Assembly: GCA_007115705.1 (NCBI GenBank)
Contig: QXEO01000531.1
Location: 12,385,912-12,449,911 of the forward strand
DNA length: 64,000 nucleotides
Direction: 5' to 3'
From: Dactylis glomerata
Lineage: Eukaryota > Streptophyta > Magnoliopsida > Poales > Poaceae
Below, piece after piece: positions 54,590 through 64,000 of the stretch; position 1 is the first letter of the stretch, and each line of letters opens with the position of its first letter. The notes below the pieces were generated by a model. The model was given only the letters and a program-made list of their open reading frames with translations, was not told the origin of the DNA and did not search any database. The translations under genes and the position numbers were made by a program.

Positions 54590-57500
54590 GCGAAAATCAG
54601 ATTGTTGCTAAGGAACTTATGCCTTCTACAAGTACTTCTAAATCTGCTCCAAAACATGCTAATGAAATTCGTTTGAAAAGTACTTGTTTGCTAGCTAGCA
54701 AATCTGATATTTCTGAAATTAATGTGAGTACTACTGCATGTTATGCTATCATTTGCAAAGAAGTGTTGTTTTCGGCTGAGGAGATGCCTTCTTCTTTGCC
54801 ACCTGCTGTTGCTAACATTTTGCAGGAGTATGCGGACGTTTTCCCACAAGATGTACCTCCAGGACTGCCACCTATTCGTGGAATTGAGCACCAAATTGAT
54901 TTGATTCCTGGAGCATCTTTGCCCAACCGTGCGCCATATCGTACCAATCCGGAGGAGACGAAAGAGATTCAGCAACAAATTCAAGAACTTCTTGACAAGG
55001 GTCATATTCGTGAGTTTCTTAGTCCATGTGTTGTTCCTATTATTTTGGTACCAAAGAAAGATGGTTCTTCGCGCATGTGTACTGATTGTAGAGCGATCAA
55101 TAATATTACTATTCGATATCGTCATCCTATTCCTCGTTTAGATGACATGCTTGATGAATTGAGTGGCTCTACCATGTTCTCTAAGGTTGATTTGCGTAGT
55201 GGTTACCACCAGATTCGTATGAAGTTAGGAGATGAATGGAAAACTGCATTTAAAACTAAATTTGGCCTATATGAGTGGTTAGTGATGCCCTTTGGTTTAA
55301 CTAATGCTCCCAGCACTTTCATGAGATTAATGAATGAAGTTTTACGTGCTTTTATTGAAAATTTTGTGGTGGTATATTTTGATGATATATTGATATATAG
55401 CAAATCTGTAGAAGAACATTTGGAACATTTACGTGCTGTTTTTGATGCTTTACGTGTTGCATGTTTGTTTGGTAACATTGCGAAGTGCACCTTTTGCACG
55501 GATAGAGTTGCTTTTCTTGGCTATGTTGTTATAGCATAGGGTATTGAAGTTGATCCCGCTAAGATTGAAGCAATTTCGAGTTGGCCACAACCCAAAATAG
55601 TCACATAAGTGAGGAGCTTCCTTGGCCTCGCTGGATTTTATAAGCGCTTTGTCAAAGATTTTGGTTCCATTGCAGCGCCGCTGAATAAGCTTACTAAGAA
55701 AGATGTGCCCTTTGTTTGGGGCAATGCACAACAAGACGCCTTCATGCTACTCAAAGATAAGCTTACACATGCTCCTTTACTCCAACTGCCTGATTTTAAT
55801 AAGACATTTGAGTTGGAATGTGATGCTAGTGGAATTGGTTTGGGAGGAGTGTTGTTACAAGAGGGAAAACCTGTTGCTTATTTCAGTGAGAAATTGAGTG
55901 GAGCTAGTTTGAACTATTCTACTTATGATAATGAATTATATGCTCTTGTTCGGACATTAGAAACTTGGCAACATTATTTATGGCCTAAAGAATTTGTTAT
56001 ACATTCTGATCATGAATCTTTGAAGCATATTCGTAGTCAAGCTAAGTTGAATAAACGTCATGCAAAGTGGGTTGAATTCATTGAATCTTTTCCTTATGTT
56101 ATTAAACACAAAAAGGGTAAAGATAATATTATTGCTGATGCTTTGTCACGTCGTTATACCATGTTATCTCAACTGGACTTCAAAATCTTTGGATTGGAAA
56201 CTATTAAAGAACAATATGTGAAAGATGCCAATTTTAAAGATGTTTTGCAGCATTGTCTAGAGGGTAGAACTTGGAACAAATTTGTCCTCAATGATGGGTT
56301 TGTGTTCCGTGCTAACAAACTATGCATTCTAGAAGGTTCTGTTTGTCTTTTGTTGTTGCAGGAGGCGCATGGAGGAGGATTGATGGGTCACTTTGGAGTA
56401 AAGAAGACAGATGATGTACTTGCTACACACTTCTTTTGGCCACGCATGAGAAGGGATGTTGAGAGGTTTATTGCTCACTGCACAACATGTCAAAAAGCTA
56501 AGTCACGCCTTAATCCACATGGTTTATATATGCCTCTTCCTGTTCCTAGTGTGCCTTGGGAGGATATTTCTATGGACTTTGTTTTAGGATTACCTCGAAC
56601 ATAGAAAGGGAGGGATAATATTTTTGTGGTTGTGGATAGATTTTCTAAGATGGCACACTTTATTCTTTGTCATAAGAGTGATGATGCTGCTCATGTTGCT
56701 GAGTTATTCTTTCGCGATGTTGTTCGCTTGCATGGTGTGCCTAATACTATTGTTTCAGATCGTGATACTAAATTTCTTAGCCATTTTTGGAGATGTTTCT
56801 GGGCTAAGTTGGGGACTAAGTTGCTGTTTAGTACTACATGTCATCCCCAAACTGATGGACAAACTGAAGTAGTTAATAGTACTTTGTCTACCATGTTACG
56901 GGCTATTTTAAAGACGAACTTAAAAATGTGGGAAGATTGTTTACCTCATATTGAATTTGCTTACAATCGTTTCGTGCAATCTACAACTAAGTTATGCCCT
57001 TTTGAGATTGTGTATGGTTTTGTTCCTCGTGCACCTATTGATTTATTACCTATTCCATCTTCGGTGCAACATAATTTTGATGCTACACAACGTGCTGAAC
57101 AGATTCTTACGTTGCATAGGATTACTAAGGAAAATATAGAACGTATGAATGCTAAATATAAAGTTGCTGGTGATAAAGTACGCAAGCATATTGTGTTTGA
57201 TGTAGGAGATCTAGTTTGGTTGCATTTGCGCAAATATCGTTTTCCTGATTTGCGCAAGTCTAAATTAATGCCACGTGCTGCTGGTCCTTTTAAAGTGTTA
57301 GAGAAAATGAATGATAATGCATATAAACTTGAGCTTCCTGCAGAGATGGGCACGGTAAGTCCCTCATTTAACATTGCAGATTTGAAACCATACTTTGGAG
57401 AAGAAGATGAGATTGCGTCGATGATGACTTCAATTCAAGAAGGGGAGGATGATGAGGAAATCCCTACGGTTGATACAACCGTTGCACCTACAGCCACACT

Positions 57501-57759
57501 TCCTCACATTCCACAATTTCAAGGACCTCTCACAAGAGCTCGTGCACGCCAACTGAATTATCAGGTACTTTCATTTCTAGGAACTATTCCTAATATTCAT
57601 GAGAATATGATGCTGCCTAAATCAGATGTGTTTATGTTACTTAGGAATGATGGGCCTAGCATGGATGAGAGGGACAAGCATTGGAGCATGATCATGCATG
57701 GAGATGATGGCAGCAATCGTGTGAGGATTCAGGATGACGCTGCAAGTGAAGATTTCTGA
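54590..57759 (+). pseudogene. Element E pol: reverse transcriptase, RNase H, integrase
   Basis: One frame from 54619 to 57759 is broken by TAG (55537-55539), TAA (55606-55608) and TAG (56602-56604). The RT has LVPKKDGS, FSKVDLRSGYHQI, PFGLTNAPSTF and the active site YFDD at 55375-55386. RNase H has CDASGIGLGG, DNELYAL, HSDHESL and ADALSRR, so all four acidic residues remain. The integrase has a zinc domain (HGGGLMGHFG, CTTCQKAK), the first aspartate in SMDFVLG just before the last stop, then SDRDTKF and TDGQTEVVN for the other aspartate and the glutamate. The C-terminus has GPFKVLEKM and GPLTRARARQLNY, common at the ends of cereal chromovirus polyproteins. No clear chromodomain. Confidence 0.85.
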
Positions 57760-57777
57760 ACTTTGAAGCCACCATAA

Positions 57778-58387
57778 TGATGCAAGGATGCTTGGACGAA
57801 ATTCACAAGTTACCAAATCATAAAATTCGTCCAAGGCTTTATATGGTGCTGCGTCACCTTATTTTATGGGTTAAACCCATGTATTTTCGTCCTAGGTATT
57901 TTAGGGATTTTCTGGAGGCTGTTTGAGTGGAAAAAGGCCCATCTAGGGCTATTTTCGGATGGCCCATTAGGGTTGTACGAAAATCCCTGCCCTTTCCCTC
58001 ATATAGACCTCCTCCTAGCCGTCATCGAACTTGGATTTTGTTTAGTTAAAGACTTAGCCACGAGCTACTCTTCGCCATAGGCACAAGTGTCAAACCGACC
58101 TTTTGTACTACGCACTTACAGAATCCCACCTCTTCAATAAAGCCTTCATCTATATTCGCAATATCTTGATTGCATCTATAATTCTTGCTGGTTCTTCGAT
58201 TGCTTCCAGGGATTGATCCTCGTGATCAGGTTGATCTAGCTCCGGCGTGATCAATAGCCTCGGAAGTTGGTGTATCGATTGCTAAGGCGAAACATCTCGC
58301 ACGTTTGTAGTCGGATCGTCAATGTTGACCTCCACCATAATCGATAGTTATCGTCTCATCGAAAGATCGGGCACCTCTACCCTATCA
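57778..58387 (+). repeat. Probable 3' LTR of element E (about 610 bp)
   Basis: Starts TGATGCAAGGATGC 19 bp after the pol stop and ends CTACCCTATCA, giving TGAT/ATCA ends. The right edge abuts the middle of element H's gag at 58388 (AAAGC would be the duplicated target). With no 5' LTR to compare, the start is a judgement; no clear polypurine tract precedes it. Confidence 0.55.
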
Positions 58388-58818
58388 AAAGCTTCATGCA
58401 ATCCTACAAGTTTGCAAGGTATTGGTACTTTGATGTCTTCTTTGGTTGTACCAACAACATTTACATGTGAGCCAAGCATATTAAAACGCTCAAAAACTTT
58501 CCTAACTTCAATAGCAACATCTCTAAATTCTCTACGCAAAGTCTCCGAAATAAAGTCTTTCTTTTCGGAGTCTTCTATATCATGAAGCTTAAGAAACATT
58601 TGTTGCATAAAAGGATTAAGGTTAACAAACCTAGCCTCCAACATGTGAACTAAATAAGCAACATCAACTTCATAACTAGGAGCAAGCTCGGCTAAAGATC
58701 TATCCTCAACATCTTTATGCATACTAACATGATTAAAGAACTCCTCGATGTTACCTTTCCCAATTATGGAACCACTACCTATTGTAAGGTCCTCCAGAGC
58801 ATACTTAGGGAACAACAT
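58388..58818 (-). pseudogene. Element H gag-like ORF, left copy, truncated
   Basis: The ATG at 58818 (MLFPKYALEDLTIG), 150 bp after the primer site, starts a frame through VAYLVHMLEARFVNLNPF, DIEDSEKKDF and CKLVGLHEA, cut at 58388 by element E's LTR. The homologue at 63573-63995 shows how it continued (LEKNFDWIVPENPF). The position suggests gag of an Athila-type element, although I see no capsid or zinc knuckle motif. Confidence 0.6.
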
Positions 58819-58969
58819 AATGAAGTAAAAGTAACAGAATGCAAGCTATCAAATGAACTAATTTTTTTGTATTTTTGATAAAAAGATGCAAGCAAAAATA
58901 AAATAAAGCAAAACAATAACAAAGTAAAAGATTGGAAGCGAGAGACTCCCCTTGCAGAAATCCTCTTTC

Positions 58970-58987
58970 TCCCCGGCAACGGCGCCA
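58970..58987 (-). other. Primer binding site of element H (tRNA-Asp type)
   Basis: TGGCGCCGTTGCCGGGGA on the minus strand, seven bases after the LTR end. The same primer site is widespread in Athila/Sabrina-type grass elements. Confidence 0.8.
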
Positions 58988-58994
58988 GAAAACT

Positions 58995-60645
58995 TGTTGG
59001 TGGTGTGGTGTTGATGTAGGAGTTTTGTAGATGACCGCCCAGTTGGAAACCCCAAGAGAAGGTGTGATGAGCACAACAGCAAGTCTTCCCTCAGTATGAA
59101 ACCAAGGTTTATCGAACCAGTAGGAGAAAGAACCAAACTTCAGAAGGTTGATGCTCACTAGCTTCGCGACAGCTCCAGACAATTTGTATATGGCGCCTAG
59201 TCCAGAGCGTAGCTTTGCACCAGCAGCAACGTGGAACCTGCACACAACACAACCAAGTACTTTGTCCCAACTTACAGTGAGGTTGTCAATCTCACTAGTT
59301 TGCTGTAAACAAAGGATTGAGCGTATCGAGTGGTAAAAGGTAGTAGTTTGCAAGAATGTAAATAAAACAAGTAAATAGTAAACGGTAATAGCAATGTAAA
59401 AGAATGGACCGGGGTCCACAGTTCACTAGTGGTGTCTCTCCATAAGATAAATAACATGCTGGGTAAACAAATTACAGTTGGGCAATTGATAGAATAAAGC
59501 AAACGTACAAATGTCATGAGGATCACTATGAGATTCACTTAGGCATTACAACATAATACATAGACCGTAATCCAACTGCATCTATGACTAATAATCCACT
59601 CTCTGGATGTCGTCCGAGCAACCATTGGGTATTAAGTTGCAAGCAACAGATTATCGCCTTAAGCAAAGTGTGTAATGTAAACAATACAAATGTCATTGAA
59701 CACAAGATTGTTGTTTTCTCCCTAGTAGCAACAGCACATCTACAACTTTAGAGGTTTCTGTCACTCCCCCAAGTTACTAGAGGCATGAACCCACTATCGA
59801 GCATAAATACTCCCTCTTGGAGTCACTAGCATCTACTCGGCCAAGATATCTACTAGCAACGGAGAGCATGCAAGATCATAAACAACATAGAGATAACAAA
59901 AAGATGATAAATCATAAGATCAACTTGACATAGTACCAATATTCATCGGATCCCAACAAACACAACATGTAGAATTACACAATGATGGTCTTGATCATGA
60001 TAGGCAGCTCACAAGATCTAAACATGAAGCACATGGAGGAGATGACAACCATCTAGCTATTGCTATGGACCCGTAGTCCAAGGTAGACTACTCACACATC
60101 ACTTCGGAGGCAGGCATTGTGATGAAGAAGGCATCCAGTGGTGATTCCCCTCTCCGGCAGGGTGCCGGGAAGAGCTTCTGGACCCTCCCGATCTTGCGTC
60201 GACGACGGCGACGGCTTACAGTAGGTTTTGTGGATTGATCAGGGCTTTTAGGTTTTCCTGTCGAGGGGAATATATAGGTGGAAGGGCGGCGCCAGGAAGT
60301 GGACCAGGAGTCCACACCACACCCCGGCGCGACCAGGGGGTGGCCCATGCCATGGGGTGGTGTGGCCGCCCTCTGGACCCCCTCTGTCTCTGCTTTGGAC
60401 TCCGTGACGCTTTGAAAAAAATAGGAACTTTGGCTTTTGTCTTGTCCAATTCCGAGAATATTTCCTGTGTAGCTTTTCTGAAACACAAAAACAGCAGAAA
60501 TAGGGAACTGGCACTGTGGCGTCTCGTTAATAGGTTAGTTCTAGAAAATGCATAAAAATGCCACGAAGTGTAACAAAACACAAAGCAAATGGTGCATAAA
60601 TAAGCATGGAGCATCAAAAATTGTAGATACGTTTGAGACGTATCA
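58995..60645 (-). repeat. Element H LTR (1651 bp)
   Basis: Minus strand TGATACGTCTCAAACG to CCACCAACA. TATA-like CCTATATATTCC at about 60266-60277 on that strand. Bordered by a primer site on one side and a polypurine tract on the other, so it serves as 3' LTR of the right copy and 5' LTR of the left copy. Confidence 0.8.
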
Positions 60646-60660
60646 AGCATCCCCAAGCTT
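60646..60660 (-). other. Polypurine tract of element H (right copy)
   Basis: Minus strand AAGCTTGGGGATGCT immediately before the LTR. Confidence 0.8.
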
Positions 60661-63572
60661 AACTCCTGCTCGTCCTCGAGTAGGTAAGTGATAACAAAAC
60701 AATAATTTTTTAGCTGACATGCACCATCACAATCTTGATCAATGATGTAAAGCATTGAGTGCTGAGATCAAAGTACTCTAAACATGGGCATAAAAGACAT
60801 AATCTTGACAATAAAACTTAGCAACCATGTTATAACATGAAAAGTAACACAAACAAAAGATCATGAGTAATGAAGCATTGAAAGTCAAGTGTGTGTGTGT
60901 GTTTCAACCATATAGAAAAACATAGAAAAGTGGTTTTCAGCTTGTCCTTCATGGAATAGCAAAACATAAATGCATAGGACACCTTCAAGTTTAAGAGGGC
61001 GACTAGATGCAAATAATTTAAAAACAAGCAAAACCATAATCATGAATCAATCAATAATAAATTTTGGGACTATGCACATTAAACTCAGCATGACAACTAT
61101 GCTCTCTTAGACGGTGCATAAAGGTAGAAGGTGGAGACTCAACATAAAAGTAAAAGAAAGGCCCTTCACAGAGGGAAGCAGTGATTGCAAGTTTTATAAA
61201 CCTCCAAAAATTATGATACTTACTAGCTTTGAGCTCTCATTGCCCCCATCATAGGCATCTTGAATGGTTAAGGTTAATGTGAGTACAATTATGAAGCATA
61301 TGCTTAACAAATCATAAGTTGAAAATCCCGTGTCCCGTGAAGTACGAATACCCAAACCTCATGCTACTCGACTTAGGTCCGAAGCAAGTTCTTGTCATTG
61401 TAAGCATACATGTATCATCGAGAACGCCAACGGGGTACCTCTTGCCCGATGACATGGAACAAGCCCACATCAAAATGATAATACAAACAGACAATGAAAA
61501 CCTCAGCATCTCTTTTATTTACCATTGGTATAGCTTTTTATTGTGAGATGCATCATCGAATGTCCACTATGGGCATGCTGTAAATTTCCACCATGAATGA
61601 TGCATGGCTTAGATTAGCGGCCCAGTCGTTTCTCTAACACAAATACAAACTCCATGAGCTCACAAGTTTCCAACTTTTTTCACATCGCAGGTATCCATAA
61701 ACAAAAGATCATGATATCAACTAAATGAGAAAAAGTGCAATGTTGAAAGCTTGCCCCATGACGGCATGGCTGGACTAACTTACAACTTGCAAGCATAATG
61801 TCAACATAAGAGAGCCACAATGTCAAATTTATTAAAAGCAAGAAAAGTAAAGTGTGTCGTCAGGTTTGTGAGAGCTTTACTGACTAATTTTCACATAACA
61901 CACAAAAGTTTAATTTGAAGGATAGATAAAAGCAAGACGAATATGCTTGGAATGGCAAATTGCTAATAGGTAGATATGGTGGACACATTGGAAAACTTTG
62001 TTTTTGGGAGTTGGATGCACGAGAAGTATTCCCTCTTAGTACAAAATGAAGGCTAGCAAAAGACTGGGAGCGACCAACTAAGAGAGCAATAACGGCCATA
62101 ATCATGCATAGCGACAAAACATCATTAACCGAAGCATAAAGTGGTATCACAAGTCAAAAAATAAATGATCATAGAGGCTTATGGCGACTTGTTAGAGTCA
62201 AACATGTTGTAAGCATGCGCCAAGTCAACCCAAATAAAGCATCAAAGGAGAAAACCACAATAATATGCTCCCATATAACAAAAACAACGCATGATTCTTT
62301 CAAAGGCACATTAAGCAATCTCAGTCATTTGAGACAAGTCATGCTACAGCAAAAACTACTAATCATACAATCAAAATAACATCAAGCATGACATGCAAAA
62401 GTCTAAGCCACAGTCTAAACAAGCTCCCATTTGTACCACTATAGGCATGAAACTTTTTTCTCTTTTCCAACACCATTCAACCTTTTTGAAACCACTCTTT
62501 GAGATGAAAACCAACATAGATCAGTGGTATAAATACACCTTGATACAAAGATATAACAAGATCTGAAAAAAATCAAGGAAAAAAATGAAAGCTAAACGCA
62601 GTTCTAGAAAAAGAGAACACTTGTTGAACGATAAGAGTAAAAACTAGAGTGTTCTTGGCAATGAAAAATGGAGTGTGTCTTCTCCAAAAGAAACTTTTTC
62701 GGGTCCAACCATTTGTTGCAGCAAACAAAACAAAAGAAAACTAAAAGCGAAAGTAAAGACGCTCCAAGAAAAATGCATAGTAAATGAAGCAATAAAAATA
62801 TAGTGTCTTGAAAGGTGACCTGATTTTTGCCGATGAAGAAGGGGTGCCTCGGGGGCATCCCCAAGCTTTGATGCTTATACCTCTTGGATATTTCTTGGGG
62901 TGACATGGGCCTCCCCAAGCTTGAGATTTTGTCCATACTTCATCTCATCTCATCACACTCCTTTCCCTACACTTGAAAACTTCCTTCATACAAAACTTCA
63001 CACAATTCTATTAGCAACATTAGTGTAAGCATGATAGTAAATCTACTATTTTGGTTGAGTTTCAAACTCAAATATACCATCCATTAAAGCATAATATACT
63101 GTAGCAATTTCCTCAAAAGTTCCGTGATCAAAAGAACTCAAAAAGAAAGCGATCGAGAGGCAAACACAAATAGTGGCAGAATCTGTCAAAACAGAACAAC
63201 TGACAAAGATCGATTTTTTCGAGGACCTTCTGTTGCTCAAATCAAAAAGTGCGAAACTAATAAAAGTTTGGAAATAACCTGGGGCATGCGCACAATAAAT
63301 TGCAGATCAAAAAGATATTCTAAGAATTTTCACAAATTTTTACGGTGCAGCGCTGAAATCTGTTTCAGGACAGCAACTTCCCCAAATCTTACCTTCCTCA
63401 AATTAGAGGTTCTTCTTGGCACAAAAACAAAATAAAAATGATAAGGAGAGGTCATTACACTAGTAATAACTTCCAAGACTCAACAAAAAGAAAAAGTACT
63501 AAAAATAACATTGGGTTATCTCCCAAGAGTGCTTTTCTTTAACGCCTTTGAGCTAGCCGCAAAAAGTGAAAA
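60661..63572 (-). other. Element H interior without genes
   Basis: About 2.9 kb, AT-rich. No frame over about 110 codons and no pol motif. A short (GT)7-like run at 60889-60902, and CTTGGGGATGCCCCCGAGG-like purine stretches near 62850-62920 that resemble the polypurine tract region. Consistent with a non-autonomous element that has lost or never carried pol. Confidence 0.5.
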
Positions 63573-63995
63573 TCAAGTAATATCAAGCGATGAAGCATTA
63601 AGATCAATTGCAGAAGTCCTTTCAACAATGAATTGTATTGTATCCAAATGAGTTTTTGAAGATCCCCTATGAACACTCTTGGGTTCACTACTTTCATCAA
63701 AAGGGTTTTCAGGAACAATCCAATCAAAATTCTTTTCCAAAGCTTCATGCAATCCTACAAGTTTGCAAGGTATTGGTACTTTGATGTCTTCTTTGGTTGT
63801 ACCAACAACATTTACACGTGAGCCAAGCATATTAAAATGCTCAAAAACTTTCCTAGCTTTAATAGCAACATCTCTAAATTCTCTATGCAAAGTCTCCAAA
63901 ATAAAGTCTTTCTTTTCGGAGTCTTCTATATCGTGAAGCTTAAGAAACATTTGTTGCATAAAAGGATTAAGGTTAACAAAACTAGCCTCCAACAT
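63573..63995 (-). CDS. Element H gag-like ORF, right copy (start outside window)
   Basis: The frame continues from beyond the right edge; MLEASFVNLNPF is internal by comparison with the left copy, whose start lies about 45 codons further upstream. It runs through CKLVGLHEALEKNFDWIV, ENPFDESSEP and ends after SSLDIT. It differs from the left copy by a modest number of substitutions. Its role is presumed gag-like from its position behind the primer site in the left copy. Confidence 0.55.
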   Translation of the reverse strand: MLEASFVNLNPFMQQMFLKLHDIEDSEKKDFILETLHREFRDVAIKARKVFEHFNMLGSRVNVVGTTKEDIKVPIPCKLVGLHEALEKNFDWIVPENPFDESSEPKSVHRGSSKTHLDTIQFIVERTSAIDLNASSLDIT

Positions 63996-64000
63996 GTGAA

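Larger units (their letters stand above)
32696..58387 (+). mobile_element. Element E: chromovirus Ty3/Gypsy element split by element F, 5' LTR missing
   Basis: The left part holds gag and protease (32781-34745), the right part RT, RNase H, integrase (54590-57759) and a 3' LTR (57778-58387). The two halves rejoin at the GCTGA target duplication of element F. The polyprotein order and the RT sequence (GIEHQIDLIPG, PFGLTNAPSTF) fit cereal chromoviruses, possibly CRM-like; I cannot show a CR motif or chromodomain. The 5' LTR is lost at the junction with the long-LTR remnant near 32698. Five in-frame stops and a shift in a G-run disable it. It inserted into element H, whose gag resumes at 58388. 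Confidence 0.75.
58388..64000 (-). mobile_element. Element H: Athila/Sabrina-like non-autonomous elements sharing one LTR
   Basis: On the minus strand: interior with a gag-like ORF (63995-63573) and polypurine tract (60660-60646), one LTR (60645-58995), then a primer site (58987-58970) and a second gag-like ORF (58818-58388). The LTR therefore has element interior on both sides. The start TGATACGTCTC, the TGGCGCCGTTGCCGGGGA primer site and AAGCTTGGGGATGCT tract are typical of Athila/Sabrina-type Triticeae elements. No pol is visible in the 2.9 kb between gag and tract. Element E interrupts the left gag; the right copy leaves the window. Confidence 0.75.

Noticed and set aside
60889..60902. 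(GT)n run
   Set aside because: About seven units; too short to be of note beyond a common microsatellite.

Overview
The window is a block of nested LTR retrotransposons from a large grass genome, very probably Triticeae (wheat, barley, rye or Aegilops). The evidence is an Angela/BARE-like Copia LTR beginning TGAAGGAAATATGCCC, an Athila/Sabrina-like LTR beginning TGATACGTCTC with a TGGCGCCGTTGCCGGGGA primer site, Tat-lineage Gypsy elements with a second RNase H, and long-LTR Gypsy elements. I see no ordinary host gene, rRNA, tRNA or CRISPR array. Family names are by resemblance only, because no database was searched.

Layout. 1-10878: element A, a plus-strand Tat-lineage Gypsy element cut by the window start, with pol at 1-3741 and 3' LTR at 9952-10878. 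Between them lies an intact seven-exon gene on the opposite strand (4517-8878). 10884-14713 and 24805-24922: element D, a decayed Del/Tekay-like element, split by element B. 14714-24799: element B, a minus-strand non-autonomous Tat-like element with TSD GTATA, gag and protease, and an opposite-strand six-exon gene; a solo LTR (21355-22097, TSD CTGCT) sits in it. 24923-about 26080: an inverted LTR fragment. About 26067-30979: element C, a truncated second copy of the B family. 30980-about 32698: a diverged long-LTR remnant. 32696-58387: element E, a chromovirus with gag-protease on the left, RT-RNase H-integrase on the right and a 3' LTR. It is split by element F (34746-54584, TSD GCTGA), a non-autonomous element with 4.4-kb LTRs. 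The left LTR of F is itself split by element G (35247-43651, TSD CCTTG), a Copia element. 58388-64000: element H, minus-strand Athila-like, arranged as internal region-LTR-internal region.

The most notable biology is the opposite-strand, intron-bearing gene carried by two different Tat-like families (A, and B/C). In A, joining seven exons at GT-AG borders gives 3402 nt, an uninterrupted reading frame of 1133 codons plus stop, behind a TATA box and a G-box on the same strand. Between B and C the first exon shows about twice as many synonymous as non-synonymous codon changes, which suggests purifying selection. Introns survive because they lie antisense to the genomic RNA that is reverse transcribed.

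Other points: most premature stops can be read as C-to-T changes at CAG, CAA or CGA codons; the Copia element has nearly identical LTRs around a ruined interior, with an integrase fragment lodged in its RNase H; and element F encodes a capsid-less protein with five CCHC zinc knuckles.
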